Below, piece by piece: positions 1-7,495 of a DNA stretch of 41,540 bases. The notes beneath the pieces were generated by a model, which saw nothing but the letters and a program-made list of their open reading frames with translations, made no database searches and had not been told where the DNA came from. The DNA is from Acidobacteriota bacterium (lineage in GTDB: Bacteria; Acidobacteriota; Terriglobia; Bryobacterales; Bryobacteraceae). The stretch lies in the NCBI GenBank assembly GCA_016871115.1, contig VFZP01000004.1, forward strand, positions 1 through 41,540, given 5' to 3'. Each line of letters starts with the position of its first letter. Position 1 is the stretch's first letter. The position numbers were made by a program, and so were the translations under genes.

Positions 1-318
1 ACGCCCGGGCTGGCCCAATTGCAGGCGCGTGCGCCGGTACGCATCGTGAACGGCCGAGTACATCTTCATGTTGAAACGCGCCAGGCGTTCCTGCGCCGCC
101 TTCATGAAATCAAATGGGGCCTGCTCGCCGAACTCGATGCGGCACCAGCGGATGCCCAGTTGCTGGAGGAATAGAAGATCGTCATCGGTCATGGAGCGGA
201 TGGGCATGCGGTGCGACAACTTCACATTCGCCGGATCGTATTCATCGATCACGGGAGCAGCGAACGCGGCCGTTGCACCCAGCGGCAGCGCGGAGAGGAA
301 AGCACGGCGAGCAAACAT
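1..318 (-). CDS. Mannonate dehydratase (UxuA)-like protein, N-terminal part; 3' end lies beyond the window
   Basis: Not in the ORF track because there is no stop in the window. Reverse complement from ATG at 318 reads MFARRAFLSALPLGATAAFAAPVIDEYDPANVKLSHRMPIRSMTDDDLLFLQQLGIRWCRIEFGEQAPFDFMKAAQERLARFNMKMYSAVHDAYR, with a Tat/Sec-like leader and a mannonate dehydratase-like N-terminus. Confidence 0.65.
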   Translation of the reverse strand, partial: MFARRAFLSALPLGATAAFAAPVIDEYDPANVKLSHRMPIRSMTDDDLLFLQQLGIRWCRIEFGEQAPFDFMKAAQERLARFNMKMYSAVHDAYRRTRLQLGQPGR

Positions 319-334
319 CGCCGTCACGATATCA

Positions 335-1831
335 CTACCGTGCCACTTGTGACCACTCACGGTCGTAGTACCGCACCAACACCTGATCGTTAAGGCGGTT
401 GGCCTGCGCGTCCACGCGTTGCATGTCTCGTGGGAACTCAAACAATTGCGGCAGCGCAGCGAGCGTCAGGAAGCGCAGACCCGACGGCAGTTGTTCGGGC
501 ATCGCCAACGCCTCTCGCCCGGCCAGTACGTAGCCCCACTCGCCGAAGCTCGGCACGTAGATGTGATACGGCTTCGCCTTCCAGCCTGCGTGTTCGAGCG
601 TGGCGACGATGCACCAGTAGGATTGGCGTGCAAACAACGGTGACGTGCTCTGGACGGTGATCAGTCCGTGAACCGAAACATGCCGCGACAGCATCCGGTA
701 GAAGGCCGTGGTGTAGAGCTTGCCGAGCGAGAAGTTGGTGGGGTCCGGAAAGTCGATCGCGACGAAGTCGAATTGTTCGGTGTTGGAATCGAGCCAGACG
801 AAGGCGTCGTCATTGACGACGCGCACGCGGGGGTCGGCGAGCGAACCGCTATTCAGGCGCTTCAGTAGATGATGATCGCGGAACAAGCCTGTCATTTCGG
901 CGTCCAGGTCCACCAGCGTTACCTGCTCCACTGTGGGGTAGCGCAGGATCTCGCGCACCGCGAGCCCATCGCCGCCGCCCAGCACCAGGACGCGGCGCGC
1001 GCCGGGGAGTGCGGCGAGGCCCGGATGCACGAGCGCTTCGTGATAACGGTATTCGTCGCGCGAGCTGAACTGGAGGTGCGAATTCAAGAACAGCCGCAGG
1101 TCGTCTTTCCAACGCGTGACGACGATGCGCTGGTAGCGCGTGGTGCGCGTGAGCACGATGTCGTCGGCGTAGAGATTCTCTTCGGCGAGCGTGTTGATCT
1201 TGTCCGCCGCGGCAAAGCCTGACAGGAGCGCGCCGATCACTAGAATCGCTGAAACGCGCTGCGCCAACGGACGGCGGATCTCGGCCGCAAATAGGAACGT
1301 GGACCACAGCGCCACGCCCGAATTGAGCAGCCCGAACAGCAGTGCGCTACGGATGAGCCCCAAGCGCGGAACCAGCAACAGCGGAAACAGCAGCGAGGCG
1401 CCCAGCGCGCCGAGATAGTCGAAGGTGAGCACGTGCGCCACCAAGTCGCGAAATTGAATGCGGTCTTTCAAAATCCGCATCAGCAGCGGGATTTCGAGGC
1501 CCACCAGCGTGCCGATGACAATCACCGTGCCGTAGAGAACGAAGCGGAAACTTTCGGTGTAGGCAAAGGCCAGAAAGAGGAGGCTCGACGAGAACCCGCC
1601 GACGAAACCGACGAGCAGTTCAATGGAAATGAACCGCTCCACCAGTTGGCCGCCGATGAACTTCGACAACCAACTGCCAATGCCCATCGCAAACAGGTAG
1701 CTGCCGATGACGGTGGAAAACTGCAGGACGCTGTCGCCGAGCAGGTACGAAGCGAGCGTACCCGCTATCAACTCATAGATGAGCCCGCAAGCGGCGATGA
1801 GGAAAACCGATATGAATAGGGCCGTGGACAT
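335..1831 (-). CDS. speE: Membrane-fused spermidine synthase (polyamine aminopropyltransferase with N-terminal TM helices)
   Basis: Hydrophobic N-terminal half, then VLVLGGGDGLAVREIL ... VTLVDLD ... DFPDPTNFSLGKLYTTAFY, typical of spermidine synthase. Confidence 0.88.
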   Translation of the reverse strand: MSTALFISVFLIAACGLIYELIAGTLASYLLGDSVLQFSTVIGSYLFAMGIGSWLSKFIGGQLVERFISIELLVGFVGGFSSSLLFLAFAYTESFRFVLYGTVIVIGTLVGLEIPLLMRILKDRIQFRDLVAHVLTFDYLGALGASLLFPLLLVPRLGLIRSALLFGLLNSGVALWSTFLFAAEIRRPLAQRVSAILVIGALLSGFAAADKINTLAEENLYADDIVLTRTTRYQRIVVTRWKDDLRLFLNSHLQFSSRDEYRYHEALVHPGLAALPGARRVLVLGGGDGLAVREILRYPTVEQVTLVDLDAEMTGLFRDHHLLKRLNSGSLADPRVRVVNDDAFVWLDSNTEQFDFVAIDFPDPTNFSLGKLYTTAFYRMLSRHVSVHGLITVQSTSPLFARQSYWCIVATLEHAGWKAKPYHIYVPSFGEWGYVLAGREALAMPEQLPSGLRFLTLAALPQLFEFPRDMQRVDAQANRLNDQVLVRYYDREWSQVAR

Positions 1832-2044
1832 TTAATGCACGGCGGCGGCGATGATGATGCACATGCCGATTGACATGCAACCCACCATCACGGCAAGCGC
1901 GAGATTTTTTTCCTCCACAATCTCCTTCCAAAGCGCATAAGGCGTCATCTTGTCAATGACGATGAAGCCGGCCGCGAAAAGCAAAATTCCCAGCAAGGCG
2001 AAGATCGCCGCGTTCACCAGGGCATTGATATGCAGCATTTCCAT
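1832..2044 (-). CDS. DUF350 (YjfL-like) small membrane protein
   Basis: 70 aa, two hydrophobic segments (AAIFALLGILLFAAGFIVIDKMTP ... LALAVMVGCMSIGMCIIIAAAVH); abuts speE. Confidence 0.8.
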   Translation of the reverse strand: MEMLHINALVNAAIFALLGILLFAAGFIVIDKMTPYALWKEIVEEKNLALAVMVGCMSIGMCIIIAAAVH

Positions 2045-2068
2045 AGAATTCGTTCTCCTCGGGCGGCG

Positions 2069-2257
2069 CTATTTGCCGCCCATGTAGCGTGGATAGGTTC
2101 CGTAGTGCGAGCGCCATGCGCCCGGATTATCGCGGATGGATTTCGGCACGTTCTTGCGCTCGTTGATCGGCTGCAAGCTCATGCCGTACCACTGGAAGCC
2201 GTTGACGGCCGTCAGCAACAGCAGGCCGTAACCAAGAAAGATCGGATGCTTAGTCAT
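2069..2257 (-). CDS. Small single-TM hypothetical protein
   Basis: MTKHPIFLGYGLLLLTAVNGFQWYGMSLQPINERKNVPKSIRDNPGAWRSHYGTYPRYMGGK. The ATG at 2257 overlaps the stop of the upstream gene and is preferred over the ORF-track start at 2305. Confidence 0.65.
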   Translation of the reverse strand: MTKHPIFLGYGLLLLTAVNGFQWYGMSLQPINERKNVPKSIRDNPGAWRSHYGTYPRYMGGK

Positions 2258-4181
2258 CGCTCCCTCCAGAACTGTAGTCACTCTCATTCCAGCGCGCGGT
2301 TTCAAAAGCCAGGCCGCGCACGGAGATCACAATGGCGGGAATCAGCAACAGAATCAGCGCCACAAAGTAGGGCCACGACACCGTTACATCCCGCCGCAAG
2401 GTCAGCGTGTAGTGTACCGGGGATGCCACCGCGCTGCCGCCCGGCTGTGCTTCCCACTGCGGCTCAACCAGCAGATAGTATTGCCCGGCGGGGACATGGC
2501 CCACGCGCGTCGTGTCGTTGCGGCCGCCTTCGCTCCAATAGCCATCGCTATCGAGCCCTTCATAAAAACTCACCTCGCGGCCCCAGTCAATCGACTGTCC
2601 GGTCTGTTGGTTGATGAGCGAAAGATTGAAGTAGACCCAGTTGTTGGAGACGTCAGACTCGATGCGCGCTTCAACGTTGGCCGCGCGCCCGGTGAGCTCA
2701 AACGTGGACGTGACAAAGCTGGCTTCAGCCTGGCTATTGGGATCGAACGTATAGCGCTGCGCAAAGACCTCGCGGTTCCCCTGCATCATGCGCGACAGCA
2801 TCAGGGAGCCGAACAGCAACGCCGCCAGCGCGGCAAACGTCGTCCACGCGCTGCGCGCGCTGCCTTGATGCGGCGACGGCTGATTGGCAAACACGCCCTC
2901 CGCGCGCGGCGGCGGCGTCTTCAGGGCAAACCGTTGCCAAATGTCGGCCGCCGACGTGTATTCGCTGTGCGACCACGAAATCTCATTCAGCGTGCGCTCG
3001 GCCGAAAGCATGTAGGGAGGCGACACGAAATCGTCTGCCCCCACCCGTTCGCCCACCTGCACGCGCCACGGAAATTCGCCCAAAACAAAATCGGTCTTCG
3101 CCGTGGCGGTCTGAAAATGTTTGTAGGTAAGCCCCATCCACGACATCGCGCGCTTGCCGCCGGCTGTCGTTTCCGTGGGTAGGTGCTTCACCGGCTTTAC
3201 GTCATTCCAGTGGCCGTTATATTCGGTGAGGTAACGAAAGCCGCGAAAGTCGTTGAACAAAACATACTCGCGCCAGGCGTAGTTGACGTTGTCCAAGGTA
3301 ATGGAGCGTACCTGGTACCCGATGTTCTGCCACCACTCGCCCTCGAACTTGCCCTTGGCGCCGAGCGGAATCGCGGACTGACCGAACTTCTGGGCGTCTT
3401 GCGCGGCGCGCAGCAGTCGCAGCGATGGCGTGGTGGCATCGAGTACGGCGGCGCAGTTGGTGCAAGCGATGGTGACGGCTTGCCCCTTCGCGCGGATCTC
3501 CACGCCCGCGCCGCAATTGGGACAGTTGATCGCCGAAGCCTGCGCCTTGGGTTCATCGGCGCCGCCCCCTTGCTTGAGGTAGGTGAGTTTGAGCGCGGCG
3601 AAATCCACCGCTTCACCGAAGAACAACAACGGGGGCGATTCGCTGAAATCGATCGTGGCGAAGTCAGGACCGGTGGAACGCAGGTCCACGAACGTGACGT
3701 CGTTCTTGTCCCAATATTCAAATGGCAGTTCGCCTTCGACGCCGCGATAGTGCGCGCGCGTGGTGCTGGCCACGGTGAACTCGCGGCCGCCAATTGCCAC
3801 TTTGCGTCCGGCGAAGAACTCATCCGGCGTGACACCCGCCGACGGAAACGGCGCCGCGCGCGTCACTGCGTATTCGGCCTGTGCATCGCTCAGCCAAGCG
3901 TTGCGGCCGTCCTGGAACACGATGTGCCACTCGTTCCAGCGTCCCTGCTCCCAGTCGTAAATGATGCGCCCGGCCACCCAGAACGCCTGGCCCTGATACT
4001 GGCCCTCGGTGCCGATCTGCACGGGCGACATGCTGGGCGGGAGTTCGGCCACCTGGCCCACTTTGCGAATGTCGGCATCCTTGCGCACCAGGATCGACTG
4101 ACAGTAACCGCACGTAGTCTGCACGGTGTTGCCGAAACGGAACTCCACGCCGCCGCCGCAGTTGGGGCAAAACGCCTTCAT
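2250..4181 (-). CDS. Tandem zinc-ribbon/DUF4178 protein with C-terminal TM segments
   Basis: Two CxxC...CxxC units (CPNCGGGVEF..TTCGYCQS and CPNCGAGVEI..IACTNCAA), each followed by a DUF4178-like domain (GTEGQYQGQAFWVAGRIIYDWEQGRWNEWHIVF; GAKGKFEGEWWQNIGYQVRSITLDNVNYAWREYVLF); hydrophobic C-terminus. Confidence 0.82.
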   Translation of the reverse strand: MKAFCPNCGGGVEFRFGNTVQTTCGYCQSILVRKDADIRKVGQVAELPPSMSPVQIGTEGQYQGQAFWVAGRIIYDWEQGRWNEWHIVFQDGRNAWLSDAQAEYAVTRAAPFPSAGVTPDEFFAGRKVAIGGREFTVASTTRAHYRGVEGELPFEYWDKNDVTFVDLRSTGPDFATIDFSESPPLLFFGEAVDFAALKLTYLKQGGGADEPKAQASAINCPNCGAGVEIRAKGQAVTIACTNCAAVLDATTPSLRLLRAAQDAQKFGQSAIPLGAKGKFEGEWWQNIGYQVRSITLDNVNYAWREYVLFNDFRGFRYLTEYNGHWNDVKPVKHLPTETTAGGKRAMSWMGLTYKHFQTATAKTDFVLGEFPWRVQVGERVGADDFVSPPYMLSAERTLNEISWSHSEYTSAADIWQRFALKTPPPRAEGVFANQPSPHQGSARSAWTTFAALAALLFGSLMLSRMMQGNREVFAQRYTFDPNSQAEASFVTSTFELTGRAANVEARIESDVSNNWVYFNLSLINQQTGQSIDWGREVSFYEGLDSDGYWSEGGRNDTTRVGHVPAGQYYLLVEPQWEAQPGGSAVASPVHYTLTLRRDVTVSWPYFVALILLLIPAIVISVRGLAFETARWNESDYSSGGSDD

Positions 4182-4546
4182 GATGCCGAGGGCCTCCCGT
4201 CATAGCGCCGCTCGTAGCACCGAACGCACACATGCGCGGCGCCGAATTCGGCGGTGAGATACGCGCAGAAATCCCACTCCGGGCGCGGGCGGCAGCAGAA
4301 CAGGTTCACCGTCATCGAGCGATGCTCGGGGAACGTGTGAACGGCAAAGTGCGACTCAGCGAGCAGGCACAACCCCGTGACGCCGCTGCCGCCCTGCGCA
4401 AACTTGTGCCAGAGCGGCGCGCCGACCGGGTGCAATCCGAGCTCATCGACCAGCCTAGCGAGAAATGCGTCGAGCCTAGCAGGATCGGCCACTGCTTCGG
4501 GATCGCAATCGTAGGCCTCAACCATCCATTCGAGACCGGATGCCAT
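4178..4546 (-). CDS. speD: S-adenosylmethionine decarboxylase proenzyme
   Basis: MASGLEWMVEAYDC...GGSGVTGLCLLAESHFAVHTFPEHRSMTVNLFCCR. The AESH..IHT(W/F)PE-type motif contains the Glu-Ser self-processing site. ATG at 4546 preferred over 4612, which overlaps the upstream gene. Confidence 0.87.
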   Translation of the reverse strand: MASGLEWMVEAYDCDPEAVADPARLDAFLARLVDELGLHPVGAPLWHKFAQGGSGVTGLCLLAESHFAVHTFPEHRSMTVNLFCCRPRPEWDFCAYLTAEFGAAHVCVRCYERRYDGRPSAS

Positions 4547-4553
4547 TTGCGCG

Positions 4554-5576
4554 TTACGCCTGCGGCTTGCCGCACTCAGAGCAGAACTTGGCGGCACGGG
4601 AGATGCGCGCACCGCACTCCATGCAGAACTTCGTTTCGCCGGCGACGGCGGCAGTGGCGGCCACGGGCGGCGCTGCGGCTACGGGTGGCGGCGGAGCTTG
4701 CGGTTGCTGCTGCATCATCTGCCCCATCGAACTCATCATTGCCTGCGCCATGCCCATGCCCGCGCCCAGGCCCGCGCCAATGCCCGCTGCGCCGCCGCCT
4801 TCGTTGGCCGCGGCGATCGGGATCGATTGCGCCACCTGGAACTGCGTGTACTTGTTCATGTCGCCGACCATGTTCATGCCGACACGCTGATCGAGGATCT
4901 TCTGCAATTCCTCGGGCAGCGAAAGGTTCTCGACGACGAAGCTGTCGAGCATCAGGCCCAGTTCAGCGAACGTGGGCTCGATGTGCTCGGCGACCTTCGC
5001 AGCGAGTTCCATCTGGTTCGCGGCCATGTCGAGGAACGGCACGCCAGACTCGGCGAACGTATCGCTCATGCGCGCGATGATCGTGTTGCGCAGTTGGCCT
5101 TCCAGGTCCGCCGCGCGATAGAGTTCCTGCGTACCCGAGACCTTCGAGTGGAATGTCCGCGGGTCGCTGATGTGGTAGCTGTAGATGCCGAACACGCGCA
5201 GCCGCACCATGCCGAAATCCTTATCGCGGATGGTGATGGGTTGCTGCGTGCCCCACTTCTGATTCAGTTGCTGGCGCGTGGAGAAGAAGTAGACATCGCT
5301 CTTGAACGGCGACTGGAACGCCTTGTCCCAATTGCGCAGGTAGGTGAGAATCGGCAGCGTCTGCGTGTTCAGCACGTAACGGCCGGGCCCGAACGTATCG
5401 GCCGCGCGCCCTTCGTTGACGAACAACGACATCTGCGACTCGCGCACCGTCAGGTTTGCGCCGTCCTGGATTTCCATGTCCTGCATGGGGAACCGGTAGG
5501 CGAGGACGCCCTCCTCCGGCTCGGTCCAGTGAATAACGTCAATGAACTGCTTCTTGAAAAAGCTACCCAATCCCAT
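4554..5576 (-). CDS. SPFH-domain protein with C-terminal zinc ribbon (YdjI/virion-core-like)
   Basis: MGLGSFFKKQFIDVIHWTEPEEGVLAYRFP...; SPFH-type core, Ala/Gly/Gln/Pro-rich linker, terminal KFCMECGARISRAAKFCSECGKPQA. Confidence 0.87.
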   Translation of the reverse strand: MGLGSFFKKQFIDVIHWTEPEEGVLAYRFPMQDMEIQDGANLTVRESQMSLFVNEGRAADTFGPGRYVLNTQTLPILTYLRNWDKAFQSPFKSDVYFFSTRQQLNQKWGTQQPITIRDKDFGMVRLRVFGIYSYHISDPRTFHSKVSGTQELYRAADLEGQLRNTIIARMSDTFAESGVPFLDMAANQMELAAKVAEHIEPTFAELGLMLDSFVVENLSLPEELQKILDQRVGMNMVGDMNKYTQFQVAQSIPIAAANEGGGAAGIGAGLGAGMGMAQAMMSSMGQMMQQQPQAPPPPVAAAPPVAATAAVAGETKFCMECGARISRAAKFCSECGKPQA

Positions 5577-5650
5577 GTGAGAAGACCTCCATGCAAATCG
5601 AACGAACTAAAGCTTGAAGAGTAATAACGTGAACGCGGCGAAAAAGTTCC

Positions 5651-5875
5651 CTACGGGGTCGCGGGCACTTTCTCGCTGATCCATGCCAGCAACAGCATCA
5701 CTATGAGGAAGCCCATGAACAGGCTACCATTTGGAGTTTGAGTACCGCCAGCACAATCCAACTCGGCACAAAGTCGCGGCGCGGGGAGTAGTTCGTGCCC
5801 ATCCAGCAACCCACCCAGGAAACAGAATTCCAGCATCAGCACCATCAGCCGGAGCCGCCGCTCGCCGTGCGTCAT
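5651..5875 (-). CDS. Small membrane hypothetical protein
   Basis: 74 aa, two hydrophobic stretches, starts 4 nt after the stop of the upstream gene; no family recognised. Confidence 0.45.
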   Translation of the reverse strand: MTHGERRLRLMVLMLEFCFLGGLLDGHELLPAPRLCAELDCAGGTQTPNGSLFMGFLIVMLLLAWISEKVPATP

Positions 5876-5879
5876 GCCC

Positions 5880-6152
5880 TCAAATGAACGCCGTCGTCTT
5901 GATGCCGCTCACGTCGAAGCGCTTGCGGCACTGCAGGTTCCGGCACATCGTCTTGTCGTCGATCAACACCATATACGACGCGCACTTGGCGAATTTCGCC
6001 CGGTCGCGCTCGTCGGCGCTGCGCGGCAGTTGATTCTTCTTCGTGCGGATCAGCCACTCAAGGTCATGCTCGGTGGTCTCGCGGCAGTACGGGCACGTCA
6101 GCCGCATGGACTTCCTGGCCCGGGATTCGGTGAAGTAGTCGCGTTCTTCCAT
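5880..6152 (-). CDS. Small zinc-ribbon-like hypothetical protein
   Basis: MEERDYFTESRARKSMRLTCPYCRETTEHDLEWL...TMCRNLQCRKRFDVSGIKTTAFI; CPYC...CRNLQC cysteine pairs; 8 nt from the aminotransferase stop. Confidence 0.65.
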   Translation of the reverse strand: MEERDYFTESRARKSMRLTCPYCRETTEHDLEWLIRTKKNQLPRSADERDRAKFAKCASYMVLIDDKTMCRNLQCRKRFDVSGIKTTAFI

Positions 6153-6160
6153 ACCGTCCT

Positions 6161-7471
6161 CTAGTCCAGCGGTACGGCGACGAAGGCGCGATCGAGGCGC
6201 GCCAGGAATTCATCGACGTCCGGCTTTTCGATATTCAGCGGCGGCGTGATGCGCAGTGTGTTGCCGTAGAGTCCGCCCTTGCCCACGAGAATGCGCTGCG
6301 CGCGCGTGGCTTCGAGAACCGCGGCACATTCGCGCGGCGCAGGCTCTTTCGTACGCCGGTCGCGCACCAGTTCGAGCGCCTGCATCAGACCCATACCGCG
6401 CACTTCGCCAATGAGCGGGTGCTTCTCAGCCAGCGCTTCCAGGCCCGCGCGCAAATGCTTGCCCATCGCGTCGGTATTCTCGCGCAGCTTGTTTTCTTCA
6501 ATGAAATTCAGCACAGCGAGCGCCGCCGTGGACGTCACCGGGTTGCCGCCGAAGGTGGAAATCGTGGGCGTGGGGAACTTCGCCGCCACCTCCGGCTTCG
6601 CCACCGTAAGCCCGATCGGCGAGCCGTTGGCAAGCCCCTTGGCGCTGGTCATGATGTCGGGCACCACGCCATATTGCTCGATGCCGAACCACTTCCCGCC
6701 CCCGGTGCGCCCCCACGCCGTTTGCACTTCGTCACTAATAATGACGCCGCCGTGCTCGCGCACGATAGCCGCCACGATACCGAAATACTCCTTCGGCGGC
6801 GTAATGAACCCGCCCACGCCCTGGATCGGCTCGCCGATGAAGCCCGCCACGCGCCCGGGCGTTGTTGTTTGAATCAATTCCTTCACATCCTGTGCGCAGC
6901 GCACATCGCAGGAAGGATAGGTGAGCCCGAACGGGCAGCGATAGCAATAGGCGTTATGCGCAAACACCACACCCGGCTGCGGCCCGCCCGACGTGCGCCA
7001 GGTGTGGTTGCCGGTGAGCCCCGCCGCTAGGTTCGAACGCCCGTGGTAGGAGTGCCGCAGCGCGATGATGTCGCTCGAACCCGTGTAGCACCGCGCCGCC
7101 ATGATGGCCGTCTCGTTCGCCTCCGTGCCGCTGTTGGTGAACATCGATTGCGACAGTGCCCCGCCACCCGGCGTGATCGACGCAATGCGTTTGGCCAACG
7201 CCACAGCGGGCTCGGTCACGTAGACGGTGGAGACGTGCTGCAGCGTATCGAGCTGCGCATGCACCCGTTTGTTCACAAACTCGTTGCAATGCCCCACCGA
7301 GACGGTGAGAATGCCGCCGAAGAAGTCGAGGTACTGATTGCCGTCGGCGTCCCACACCCACTGATCCTTGGCGCGCGTCACCACCAGCGGCTCACGAAAG
7401 TAGTGGAATAGCGCCGGGAAAAGGAACTCCCGGTCCGCCAGCAAGATCTCTTGCTTGGTCATCTTCGCCAT
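6161..7471 (-). CDS. PLP-dependent class III aminotransferase (AGXT2/4-aminobutyrate transaminase-like)
   Basis: TNSGTEANETAIMAAR, HSYHGRSNLA, GVIISDEVQTAWGRTGG, PLP lysine in TSAKGLANGSP. Confidence 0.9.
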   Translation of the reverse strand: MAKMTKQEILLADREFLFPALFHYFREPLVVTRAKDQWVWDADGNQYLDFFGGILTVSVGHCNEFVNKRVHAQLDTLQHVSTVYVTEPAVALAKRIASITPGGGALSQSMFTNSGTEANETAIMAARCYTGSSDIIALRHSYHGRSNLAAGLTGNHTWRTSGGPQPGVVFAHNAYCYRCPFGLTYPSCDVRCAQDVKELIQTTTPGRVAGFIGEPIQGVGGFITPPKEYFGIVAAIVREHGGVIISDEVQTAWGRTGGGKWFGIEQYGVVPDIMTSAKGLANGSPIGLTVAKPEVAAKFPTPTISTFGGNPVTSTAALAVLNFIEENKLRENTDAMGKHLRAGLEALAEKHPLIGEVRGMGLMQALELVRDRRTKEPAPRECAAVLEATRAQRILVGKGGLYGNTLRITPPLNIEKPDVDEFLARLDRAFVAVPLD

Positions 7472-7495
7472 GGTGACATAAAATTAGGAGCAACC

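Noticed and set aside
3183-4205. Long plus-strand ORF of 340 aa antisense to the DUF4178 gene
   Set aside because: High-GC antisense ORF; composition is Arg/His/Ala-rich with no recognisable domain, while the minus-strand frame has clear motifs.
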